From Neonectria sp. B-13 (taxonomy: Eukaryota > Ascomycota > Sordariomycetes > Hypocreales > Nectriaceae), in NCBI GenBank assembly GCA_002682825.1, contig NOKP01000005.1:1426001-1490000 (forward strand): a DNA stretch of 64,000 bases, in the 5' to 3' direction. The translations under genes and the position numbers were made by a program. The notes below the pieces were generated by a model. That model did no database searches. It worked only from the letters and a program-made list of their open reading frames with translations, and was not told the DNA's origin. How positions within the stretch are numbered: the stretch's first letter is position 1; the number at the start of each line of letters is the position of its first letter. Shown in pieces: positions 11,431 to 21,736 of the stretch.

Positions 11431-11510
11431 CCGACCCCCTCCAGTAAACAGAAAAGGCAACAACCCAGACTTCTCACATCTTCCTACACACACTTCGAAA
11501 ACACATCACA

Positions 11511-12145
11511 ATGGCTTCTCCCCTCTCTTTCCGTCAGATGGTCGGTGCCTCGCCGTCCTCGGCATCCGTCAAGGACAGTGCCTTGATCATCATTGATGCA
11601 CAGAACGAGTATGCGGAGGGACAACTCCTCATATCAGGCGTGGCAACCTCACGAAAGGTCATTGCCTCGCTTCTAGAGAAATATCGCCAAGGAAACGGAA
11701 CCGTTGTGCACGTTGTTCACGCCACCCCCGATGGAGCACCTGTGTTCACACCGAACACAAGATTGGCCGAGGAGTTTGAGGAACTCACTCCGCGAGCAGG
11801 CGAGAAGGTCGTTGTGAAGAACCATCCCAGTTCATTTTCAGGCACCGACCTTGAGGAGTATCTCAAGTCCGTCTCGCTCAAGAAGATTGTGTTGACAGGG
11901 TATATGGTTAGTTCGTGTCTACTACAGCGCTTTGCGATCCTTACTAATGGCAATTTCAGGCACATGTTTGCGTTTCTACAACCGCCCGCCATGGTAGTCA
12001 GTTGGGATATGACGTAGTTCTGGTGGAAGATGCAATCGGGGACAGGGACATCCCAGGCGCGAGCGCCGAACAGCTCAAGAAGGTTGTTCTGGCAGAGCTT
12101 AGTGATGCGTTTGGAAGCGTTGTTCAGAGCTCAGATATCAACTAG
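11511..12145 (+). CDS. Isochorismatase-family cysteine hydrolase
   Basis: Two exons, 11511-11906 and 11960-12145 (53-nt intron), give 193 aa. The catalytic triad of the isochorismatase/nicotinamidase fold is complete: D29 in [10 protein letters not shown]103 in [10 protein letters not shown], and the nucleophile C136 in [10 protein letters not shown], whose codon lies just after the splice join. The cis-peptide region GYMAHVC matches the family pattern. Members hydrolyse isochorismate, nicotinamide or related amides; the exact substrate cannot be read from sequence. The protein has no signal peptide and is probably cytosolic, although fungal members of this fold are sometimes exported without one. 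It is followed 536 bases later, in the same direction, by a Zn2Cys6 factor that could be its regulator (inference). Confidence 0.9.
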
Positions 12146-12681
12146 ATGCAGTCAGCTATGGGTAATCTCAAAGTGCAGTTGATAATTTCGCGATTTCATA
12201 TTTTTTTGCGTGACCTAAACACCGCAAGAAGCGGAGTAAGGGTATGGTCCCCAGTGTTTAGCATCTCTTGAATCAAGTAATGTCCCGTACTCGACCAGCA
12301 CGTAATCAGTGCCTATGGGTCTGAATATTTCAGATCATTCGTTCACTGATAGCCCCGAGAACTTGTTGCCACAGCTTGCGGCTGTGATGCCATGCTGTAG
12401 ATTACACGCTCGTCGGCATTGTCCTCTAGGGTATGCCGTTCTCGAGCGAGCTATGCTATTCGTCCACTTCAAGTGGGGACATGGAGTAACTCGGTCTTGG
12501 CGAATATTGTTTCCTAAATCGGCCTAGCGAACTCGGTAAGACGGAGCTCCGGGGTCGCGTTCTAGAACTTCAATCCGCCAAGATACAACAACAACAAGCT
12601 GATAAATCCCAAGTGTGACTGCTAACCCGCTCGGATTTCGAATCGTCGTCGGGGAAGACAACTGCTTACTGCTGGAGTACG
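12146..12681. other. Intergenic region between hydrolase and regulator
   Basis: I see no gene. This is presumably the terminator of the hydrolase and the promoter of the Zn2Cys6 gene. No repeats were noticed. Confidence 0.5.
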
Positions 12682-14314
12682 ATGAAGGTGCGGAATGCAA
12701 CCGTCTGCCAAGAATGCAGGACTCGCAAACTGGGTGTAAGTTCTTGCCATCCTAGCTAGTCGATCACGCAATGACTGACGCCCCTCAGTGTGATGGAAAC
12801 CGCCCTGCCTGTTCTCAATGCCTTCTGAGAGGGCGGGAATGCCCGGGATATCAAGTTGATCTAATCTTCCGCGATCCTTTAACAACGAGACGGTCATCCC
12901 CGGGACGGACCCAAAAGGCCACGATCAAGCGGAGCAAACCCGCCAAGAAATCCGGTGCCTCCCCTCGACCTATGCCTACCCAATGCATCACCCATGTCAC
13001 TCGTCCGTTGAGTTGGCCGTTGCGAGACATCGTTTCACTATGTGCTCAGAACTTTGTCCCCGCAAGTGAGCTCGCAATCTCGTCAAGCAACCTATTCGTG
13101 TCACAATCACGGATATGCGGCTCGTGGATCGAAGTGTTGCCATCGTTAATAGAAATGGACGATAATCATCATCTTCTCTCGCTAGCCATCAAAGCCTTTG
13201 GTTTCTCCATTCTTGCGAGAGGCCCTAACGGCCTTGCACCAGTCTCCGACGCCTTGGAAGCGAAATGCGTGGCGGTCCACGCTTTGCGTGATACAATCCG
13301 CCACTACACTGCCTCGTCCTTCAACGCACTGGCTGCAGCTGTAATGTGTCTGTATCTCTCAGAGGTTGTCTTCACTGGCCCCTAACCCGTCCTGCTATCG
13401 TACTAACATTCGCCAGGTATTGTTGCCCAGCTCGCATACTGGCTCTGCGATTCACTCGAAAGGAATCAGTGATTTGATCCAGCTTCACCGACCCAAGTTC
13501 TATGAGTCTGGAATCTCCCACAAACTTTTCGCTGGATTTCGTCCTCTCCTGGTAGGTCCCCTGCATTGGTTTCACTGTCCCTTCTAACTGATACCAGATC
13601 CTTGATGCTTTCGAAACACGCAAGTCGAGCTTTCTTTCCAGCGACGAATGGAAAAATGAACCATTCCGGGTCTTTCCTAAAACGCCTTTGCAAGATCTCA
13701 TGAATGAGGCCAGTGGACTTCCTTCAATTCTTGAAAGACTTGACGGTTCCAAAAATAAATCTCTCTGTGAGGCACGATCTGTTGCGCAAGAGGCGCTTTT
13801 GCAATTTACCTACGCACTCGACCTCCTGAACCAATGGTATCAGCGAACCTCAGCTGCTTCAACTGACCCCATATGGTGGCAAGCGTCTGATATTGGCGAT
13901 GGAAACTACCTGTGGTTTCCGAATATCACTATGGCCAACTCTCTTACTCACTACTGGGCGTTCTGGATCTTATGCGTTACGTACATTAGACAGCTGAGGG
14001 CCGAAAATCCACTGTTGATGGAAAATGCGACGGAGGTGGACGGCAGAGCCCCAGAGAGCGAACACGTCTCGAGGAAGATGATAGAAATGGCGAAGTGGAT
14101 ACTGCAAAGTGTCGAATTCTTGATGCAAAACAAGATGAAGTTCTTTGGAGTCGCTTCTGCAAACTTTCCCATTCAAACAGCCTGCAATATTCTGGAAGCG
14201 AATTATAAGAGGAGTGAAGCTATAGGAGGCTGGAAATATGGGAGGGTCATTGACAAGATTATACAGAGCGGGCATGCAGATGTTGTCTGGCCTGCGAGTC
14301 CTGCGTCATCCTAG
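12682..14314 (+). CDS. Zn2Cys6 fungal-type transcription factor
   Basis: Four exons, 12682-12735, 12789-13364, 13417-13551 and 13598-14314 (introns 53, 52 and 46 nt), give 493 aa. The first intron splits the zinc cluster. The spliced finger has Cys at 9, 12, 19, 26, 29 and 36, with the family signature CxxCRxRKxxCDG...RGxxCPGY. The finger sits at the very N-terminus. It is followed by a basic Ser/Pro/Lys linker (about 48-72) and a long helical C-terminal region of the fungal_trans_2 type, including an IWWQASDIGDGNYLWFPN-type stretch. It is a nuclear DNA-binding regulator, probably recognising CGG-type half sites. The upstream isochorismatase-like gene is the nearest candidate target. Its 3' end is tail to tail with the LURP-like gene, 217 bases away. 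Confidence 0.9.
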
Positions 14315-14531
14315 CATATATATTGCACAAATTCTGGAAGATATTGCTAGAAACCTTCTGAGGATCTTGGGGACACAAACCGTATAATGTGTGACTTTTG
14401 CTCAAAGCTTGAGGCAACAAGATGTTGTCGCATTGCTTACCGTGAATTCAGCAACACCACGAAGGCTCACACAGATACGCTGAGTAACGTCGAATCATGT
14501 ACCTAAGAATAAGCGAAATAGCACCTTGCCG

Positions 14532-15365
14532 TTAAGTAGCTTCCTGAGCACGCTTGATCTGTTGATCCATAAGCACCAACGCCGTAGTTACTACCATGAC
14601 TTCCCAGCGACGGCCCAGGTCGCCTGTCGCACCCGCACCGACAAACCCGACGCTCCACCATTTGGAGAACCATGTAGAGCTCTTCGAGCAGGCAGCGACA
14701 ACCTCGCCACCGTCACTCGTGCTTTCCCACGCGCTAGATCCTGTCTTGCTCTTCGTATCGCTGCTTCTCAGTCGGACAAGTTTGTATCCGGATGACTTGC
14801 CCCCTAGGAGCTGCGAGATGTTCGGGTTACTGCTGGACCGCCACTCAAACTCTTCTCTATGACCCGAGACATCCGTCTCAATGGCGAATCGCCAGGCTAT
14901 CTTATTCCAGCTGCCAGTGCTCGAGACGATTTCCTCGACGTCGTTTCCATTCTTTGCCGATACTGGTGGTATCGTCACCCGATAACTGCCGTGGTGAGTT
15001 TGTACGTACCGAGCAGAGGCGAGGTGAGGGTCTTCTTGTGTAGAACCTGAATGCAGGATAATATCTGCTGTACCGTCGCTTCGGGGTTTTCTGCCCGGAT
15101 TTCTGTTGACGGCGTACATGGGCTGTTTTTGGTGTTCGGCCAGGAACCACCCGTCTGCTCTTGTGGTCTTATCGCCGTATACATCAAGCTTGATGGGGAA
15201 GACGCGAGTGTTTCCAGCCCAGGGATGGGGGAAAGCATCAGTCTCGCAGCGCTCCGCATCGTTTGTCAGGGTGGTGATGTGAACTGGATCGATAGTCGTG
15301 GGCATTGGGCTCTGGCCGGGGGCTTGATTTAACAAGTGCAGTCCCTGTGCTGCCATGGTTGGCAT
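14532..15365 (-). CDS. LURP-one-related / tubby-C-like domain protein
   Basis: This is a single-exon frame of 277 aa. The body reads as a tubby-C-like (LOR) beta-barrel protein: DVYGDKTTRADGWFLAE, then MYAVNRNPG, GTADIILHSG, the GSYRVTIPP strand, a SWNKIAWRF strand, and GYKLVRLRS. The order of alternating strands with a central Trp-rich segment is characteristic, and the C-terminal AVLVLMDQQIKRAQE-like helix (seen here as TTALVLMDQQIKRAQE) fits the buried helix of this fold. Fungal members are abundant and mostly uncharacterised; relatives include phospholipid scramblases and plant LURP1. No signal peptide is visible. Starts at residue 1 or 4 are both possible, and the second has the better context (GCCATGG). 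Confidence is good for the fold and low for function. Confidence 0.7.
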   Translation of the reverse strand: MPTMAAQGLHLLNQAPGQSPMPTTIDPVHITTLTNDAERCETDAFPHPWAGNTRVFPIKLDVYGDKTTRADGWFLAEHQKQPMYAVNRNPGRKPRSDGTADIILHSGSTQEDPHLASARYVQTHHGSYRVTIPPVSAKNGNDVEEIVSSTGSWNKIAWRFAIETDVSGHREEFEWRSSSNPNISQLLGGKSSGYKLVRLRSSDTKSKTGSSAWESTSDGGEVVAACSKSSTWFSKWWSVGFVGAGATGDLGRRWEVMVVTTALVLMDQQIKRAQEAT

Positions 15366-16250
15366 GCAGCGCCAATAGGTGCGATGAGAAGTTGATTAAC
15401 ACGGGGTTTGAACGGTTTAGTGGCGATCACCTCGACGTGCTCGCGGTGGGTTCTCCGAGTGGTTCCACCATGTCGCCAGTTTCTGGCGTAACCCGTGTTA
15501 AATGGCAAGTGCTGACAACTCGAATGCTCATGTCGTTATTTAGTAGGATACAGGATTCTGATCCTACGGCTGATAGTAACATCGAATCCTACGAGGCAAA
15601 TCGCTAGATCGGCGCGCTAGGCGTTGGTTCTGACGGCCTCACAACCAAGTGAATGGGCACGTGGCGCGGTTCAAGTATTTGACAGGCCACCTCAACCACT
15701 ACAGCGCCCGAAGCTTGCATGTAAGGTTGGAGGGATGGGAATCCTCTCAAACTATATTCCAGGTTGTGACCGAATCTTGTTTCGGTGACCATGAGCTTTA
15801 GCCCATCGGGCCACCACGACCGGTGCATTTAATGCTCAGTGAAACACGCTATTCCACGTGGTGTAGACCGTGGCGGAGGCGAGGTCAGATATTGGTGCTG
15901 TTCGGTACAGTTAATATTAATTAGACCTGAGTTTTATCGCCAGTGGGTTCAAAGAGCGTGTTTACAAGACTACCAGGGTGAAGAAAGACAGTTTCTCTAC
16001 TTCACAATCACTACTTTGGCGGTCTTATGCCTGACGCGTGCCATGATGGCTGAACCACAATGCAGCAGACTTTGAAGGAAAAGAGCAATTCAGGTAAAAT
16101 GTTCGAATAATAATGTCTAATAAAACACTGAAGAAATGTAATTGAAAGGTGAAAACCGACAGCACCCTCACCATAAACACTGGAAATTGCATATCCGCCC
16201 CGCCTTTTCTGGAAGCATCAATCTGGTTGTAGCCTAGATAAAGTCTCGAC
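15366..16250. other. Intergenic region, no gene recognised
   Basis: It lies upstream of the LURP-like gene and downstream of the secreted-protein gene. A minus-strand open frame (15604-15828) has no recognisable motif. I noticed no repeats or RNA genes. Confidence 0.5.
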
Positions 16251-18042
16251 CTACGGGTTGCAAGGGAAGTTTGCCATATCGGGGTGATCGTTCTGGTACC
16301 ATTGATAGTAGTTCTCGACGACCTCCTCCATGGGGCAAATTGGAATGTTCCAGATGCCCTGCGACTCAATGCCGCGGTCCAGGAAGGTCTCGAGGACCTC
16401 CTTGCCTGGAGCTTCCATGTCGATATGGAGACCGTTCTTTCCGCCATTGGCCGCATTCGAGTTGATGGAGCTTTTTGTGCGATGTTAGCCATGGAAAACT
16501 GATCAGTGAGCAACAGCATAGAAACATACCCGACAACGACGTTCTGTAGTGAGATTCCGGAGTATTTCGCCTCGACCAAGGCGCTGAACCCAGGGGGTGA
16601 GTCGAACTTGCCACACCACATATCTCCGGTATGATCATTGCATGTCTGAAGCCTATCCCTCCCCACGAGGAGCCAGTAAGATCTGCCCTCGTGACAGTAT
16701 CGCCCGTTGTCCTTGGCGCCATCCTCAATGTAGTATTGGTAATTGTCGTTCCAGCCGGGATCTTCGTCGCACGCAACATCCGAGGTAGCAATGAAAGGAT
16801 AGATGATATCAGGCGAGTATGCCCAGGCCAGGGGGATGAGGAACGCGTTAATAGCTCGCTTGACCTGGTTGGCGTGATCTGCTCGGTCGAGGATCCAGCC
16901 ATCACCAAACATGGAAGCATCGGAGATGAGATTTCCGAGTTGCGTGTTGCCCTCTGGGGAGCCGCCAAAGAGCCAGTTCTGCATGGCAAGAACACTGTCC
17001 TTCCACGCCTGAGTAAGGGCTTGCATCTGAGCTTCTAGTCCGTTCTGGACTCCAAGCTGATCAACGCTGTTATTGTGCACCTTGTCAGTACTTTCCCTTA
17101 CGTAGATATCGTTGGCGATCGACTTACGCTCTGCTGTTGAGAATATCCTTGGTAAGAGTCAACGAGTTCTTGACGATGTCGTTGGTAGTATCCTTGATGG
17201 CAGAAGCCGTCGTGCCATCGTTGAACTTGGGACCAATCACTGCAGCATCGCACCATTAGCTTCAGCGCGAAAATGAATGAAGGAAGTAACTTTACATTTA
17301 TTCCATGCTGGACCCATGACCAAGCCCCAGGCAGTCATGGCAATATCGATCAAGATAGATATAGCAATGCCAGAGCTTTTGACGGGAATTTTGCCAAACT
17401 CCGATGCGATGCTGGCAATATCGTTGTTGAGCACAGCGTCGTTGACGGCGGTCCATATGTTGGAGTGCATCTGAGCCTTTGTAAGTACAAGATAACGTCG
17501 AGGAAGTGGAGATACTGACAGCAAAAATGTTCTCAAACGAGTGAAGGATGAAGTAGCCGGCGGGATAGTTTACATCGTCGCATTGAAGATCAAGAGATGT
17601 GCACCCACTGCCCTCATCGGAAAAGATCTAGACGTGTTAGACTACTCTATCAAGAGCTTGATGGATTCTTTTCTTACCTCACAGAACATGTCTTGAGGGC
17701 CATGAAAGTAGTTGGAGACCTAGTATAGTCGGTGAGCATGCCAATCCGTCATGTCTGGCTCTTGGAAGGCTTGGAACGTACGTTGTTGGAGAAATGAATC
17801 TGGGGGCGACCTTCCGTAAGGTTCATTCCCCAACCTTCAAGGACAGACGCCCACGCGCCGCCAGCGTTGACCAACGCCCATCTGTCAGGTCCGTACAAGG
17901 TGTGGTCCGTAACACCTGGAGCGTCACACCCAACGGAGCGCCAGTCGGTGTCTTGCCTCTTGCTGGGATAGGCAGAGGCAATATTGGGCAGGCATGAGAA
18001 GACCGAAACGGTCACAACAAAGGGCTTTATCCAGCGGTCCAT
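16251..18042 (-). CDS. Secreted protein of unknown family, seven exons
   Basis: On the minus strand the exons are 18042-17782, 17719-17678, 17627-17520, 17470-17296, 17239-17128, 17066-16530 and 16470-16251, giving 484 aa. All junctions are GT-AG and all phases match. The N-terminus is a clear signal peptide (hydrophobic to about residue 24), followed by a KR dibasic site suited to Kex2 processing. The mature protein has Cys residues spaced for disulfides, a hydrophobic middle segment near GIAISILIDIAMTAWGLV, a long helical region, and a Trp/Tyr/Cys-rich C-terminal half ending in a PMEEVVENYYQWYQ helix. No catalytic motif is recognised. It may be a surface or extracellular protein. The complex gene structure with a clean frame argues for a functional gene. 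I cannot name its family. Confidence 0.72.
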
Positions 18043-19242
18043 GGTTGGTGATTTGGTTTGAGCCTGTGATGTGTAGTCTGAGTGGAGAGCTGCTCACTGA
18101 TACAGAAGGGACTGTCAAGGGCTATATAGTCAACAATATCTCAAAACCCGTATACGCCGCGGGGGATCGTCTTCCCTGTTGGTGTCCATAGACCTGCTCA
18201 AAGTACATCTAAGCTTCAAGCATAATTCAATGTTCGTAGGATTCTCCATGGCGTTCTCGGTCGTGGTTTCGGTAAGATTGGCGTGGTGCTGAAACACACA
18301 CGATCCTCTCACCTGCAGGAAGGCTCTAAAATGATACGAGAGAGACATCGAGACCAATCAAAGACACATGGATCTACAATATCCGGGCGACTCGATGGCA
18401 CACCACACGCAACTTGGGCTGTGGCGGCTTGACCACTGTTCAGCCCTAAAGGCGAGCCCGCCAATTAGAGGCGAGTCTGACAACACGCAGCGCTGGGGTA
18501 TGGACTCAGATGATTTAAAGCAAGGCTTTAGAAAATAAGCTAGGAATAAGCATAAGCGAGAGATAATTACTCGATGATCCTTCCTAAAGTTCCCAATCCT
18601 TTCACTGTGCAAATGACGTCGTCAAATGTGCCTCTGAGTGTGTAGACGAGGGCGACATGGCACTGATGACGATTATGCATCCCACTTCGAAGGTGGGATA
18701 CATAAATAGCGTCACTGTGGCTTATTTCAGACTAAAGGAACCGCCTGAAGCGCTGGAGCTGGTTTAGAATACTCTGGGCGGCGGTTATGTTTAAATAGTA
18801 CTGAGCGAAGTTGGGGCTCCCAGTTGCAGCATTTTGAGTGTGTCTCTAGCGTACAGCGTAGACTTTGTACATGGCGTGAGCAAAGTTGGCTGCCACTCTG
18901 CCCGTCCAAATACTTTTGGATGGTACTGCTTGCATCATGTCAATGGCTCAATTATATCTTAGGATGATCACTGCTCGTTGAGAATGGCGCTAACATGCCA
19001 TATCTTACAGCAACGCATATTATGAACAAGACAAGCGGACGGCTCATGAGAAAGCCATAGGTCACTGGGTTTCGGCTTCGGTCACCTGATTACTTCTCCA
19101 AATATCGAATCACATTGGGGTGATGCGCATGCCAATAATTGATTCCCCTCAAAGTCAATAGAAAGCATGGTCGAAAAATCTTCGAACTACATATCTTGAG
19201 TATTCATCTTGGAAAATTTCAAGCCCATTGGAGGGCTTGTAG
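18043..19242. other. Gene-poor region upstream of the secreted-protein gene
   Basis: No gene is recognised. The first few hundred bases are presumably the promoter of the minus-strand secreted-protein gene. The rest grades into decayed sequence leading to the NACHT-type relic. Confidence 0.5.
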
Positions 19243-20249
19243 AATGTATTTCTTATTATAAATGCCCTTGATGGGTATCCTCTCGCAGACGACGAATGTG
19301 AGAGGCTATTCAAGCTCCTCAGGAAGATACGAACTTAGAACAACGCTACTATCCATCTGCTTCTTATAAGTCGGAAAGGACATGACATCGACTTGCGTCT
19401 AGAGCAGATTCTTGCGCTCCAGCACAGCTGGGTAATTAACATGGAAGGGGACTAACCGAGGTCAAGAGAGATATTGAAGCATTCATCGACCAACAGTTCA
19501 TGTCCAGTTCAGTAATGAGCAAGTGACCAGCGGATATCAAGCAAAAGGTCACAGAATCGCTAGCTAGGGAATCTGAGGGAATTAAAATCAGTGCTGAAGT
19601 GGCTACTACGACAAGAAGCTAACATATGCTTGAAGTTTTCAATGCGTTGTAGTCAATCCAAGGTCATCAAAGGGCCAAAATTCCAGCTGAAGCCAAGGCC
19701 GCTCTGGATGGCCTAACAAGAGCGCTTGATGAGACTCACTAAAGGGCACTGGACCTTATGCATTTAAATGACCGTGAAGAGCAATTCGCGTTTTGAATTG
19801 GCTGGCTTTCTCGGAGATGCCTCTGACGGGTGACGAGCTATTTGAAGCTGGCATTATCGACGTACTTCCCGAATTGACAGCCTTGCGGAGCTGGAATAGT
19901 GCGCCTGAACGTTTCAGTCATTGGATGCCGTTGGATAAGAACAACTAATATTTTCATCGGAAAGAGGTGTTACGCCTCCTCTATGGACTTGTCATTTGCG
20001 TAAGACTTGACGAAGATGTTTGCCCTTCCACGCCCTCGGGCCCAGAATTACGGGAAGGTGCTTGAGGAATTGGCAGGGGATCGGAGCCTCTGCAATCCGG
20101 AGGCCATGAACTATCTTCTATTTAAGGGTGCTCAGGTCGACCCTCCTGGCCCAAGCTGGGATGCCATGATGGATAAGATATGCTGGGGTGACGCTGTGAG
20201 TCTAATTCGGGCTTTACAGGACGTGCTTGGCGAGATGAGCTGGACGTAA
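19243..20249 (+). pseudogene. Relic of a NACHT-ankyrin (NLR-like STAND) gene
   Basis: From 19243 the frame reads NVFLIINALDGYPLADDE, a degenerate NACHT Walker B (normally LIIDALDE). It is followed by RLFKLLRKI, then HLLLISRKGHDIDLRLEQI, the usual sensor-1-like strand and following helix of fungal STAND proteins. Further on come KRDIEAFIDQQF, ADIKQKVTESLARESEGI and ALDETH-RALDLM, the typical post-NACHT helices (DI..YI...L / LP.TLDETYERAL). Several stop codons and frame changes interrupt this. The last open part (20007-20249) ends with EAMNYLLFKGAQVDPPG, an ankyrin-like unit. Full-length relatives exceed 1000 aa and contain an effector domain, a Walker A and more repeats; none of these is seen here. 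It is a decayed fragment of an allorecognition/immune-type receptor gene. Confidence 0.6.
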
Positions 20250-21736
20250 GGAGTTGAAGAAAGCCAGATCGAAAAGGGATTGCGGAATTCCAACATTGGG
20301 TTAGGCTGTTAGAGGAGCTGCCAGTAGAGCCTGGGCTCTTGTGTGATCTTGTGTACATGCTGTGTGGGCGAAAAGGTCGAGTCAAAGTAGCTGCAGGATG
20401 ATACTAATTGTCCAAGGAGTTAAGGAGGCCTTTGTTCTTTGATTTGCGTGATGCCCTTTATTCTTCGCTGTCACATACATCTGCGAAGATTCAGCCAGTT
20501 TGGTCGTATAGCAGTGCTATTTCAGCTGTGATACTTCACATAATAGTACTATGGTGATGATTCAAGGCCGCGCCATCACCCAATCATTTAAAGAAATGAC
20601 TACTTGGGTAGAACATGTAGCATTGTATCTAGGTGGGTTCCTTTCGATAAGATCTAGGTTGACAACTCTAAAAGTTTATGTCTATTGACTAGTGCATACA
20701 TGTAATGGCCTACGTAAGTGCGCTCTACAACTACACATTCGCACTAAATTCAGACCATCACGAATCTCTTCATTTTATGGACTGGCCTGGGCATGTCTCA
20801 AGCGGGTTGCAACAATTTTCGCATCGTGGACGGGATGCCATTTGGTGCTGGCATGATCACTTCCTTCTCAAGGCTGAACGGTCGCTCATGGGCCTACGGT
20901 TTGCTCATGAGAAAGAACTAATTCTCCATAGACTTTTGATACAGAAATGGCTGGTATCGCGCAAGGTGAAGGTTCCGGTTAGTAGCAAGGGGGATATGAA
21001 TAAAGACGGTCGATTAGCTCAGCCAGGTGGTCCAGGGCGGATGCTTACGAGATTATTCACGCGTCGTCTCAACATTCCTAGTGTTCAATCACATGTCCTT
21101 ATAAGTTTAAGTGGACGACATTTTGGTTGTGCTGCTCATCCACTGGGCCGGCCTGTCTGGATATTGATTTTCTGTTAGATCGCGTGCTCAGTCTAGTGAC
21201 GTGGCTTACAGCTAACCTCTGCAGGGGATGTGAGGTCTCAAATTTAGGGAGGGATGCTTGTGGTGGCAAGGTGGTATGTACATGCCAGCCCCATGGGAAC
21301 ATTCCCGTCTACATACCTCGGCAAACCTTTCCGCGAGAGATTTTTTCTAAGAGGTCTGGGCACGCGTGAAACCCCAGCTTTTCGACCCTTGCAGCACTCA
21401 ATCAATCTACTTCACATGCCACTCCTTGCAACACCACTTTACAAAGCAAATCTTTCCCCAACTAGTGTCCTGCTAGTCTCAGCCTTTAAAAGATTGGTTA
21501 GATCGGGCACCTCTTTTAGCCCTGCCCTTGCATAGGGATGAGAGGTGGCGTTCTTAGCACACGGCGCTAATATTCGATAGTTCCGCGTAGTTGGCGATAT
21601 ACCAACAGCGCAATACTAGTAGCTTTAGAAAAGGGGCAGACACGCTTGATTTTAAAGTGTCTGACGGTGCTTTCCCAGCTGCGTATCTCCATGTTTCTAC
21701 GTCGACTTGCTGTAGAACGACCAACGAAATATTTAA
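20250..21736. other. Gene-poor region, one unassigned open frame
   Basis: An open frame at 20705-21178 on the plus strand (157 codons) has no recognised motif, and its composition does not look convincingly coding. The remainder is AT-rich in places and probably decayed. The promoter of the CAS1-domain gene lies at the right end (ATTTAAATG around the start codon). Confidence 0.45.

Larger units (their letters stand above)
9096..11510. other. Gene-poor stretch with decayed coding remnants
   Basis: No intact gene is seen over 2.4 kb. It holds a possible decayed gene (9421-9893), a diverged 100-bp-period repeat (10657-10810) and the promoter of the isochorismatase-type gene at its right end. 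Confidence 0.55.

Noticed and set aside
20705..21178. 157-codon plus-strand open frame
   Set aside because: No motif, no splice support, and a composition unlike neighbouring genes; not called as a gene.
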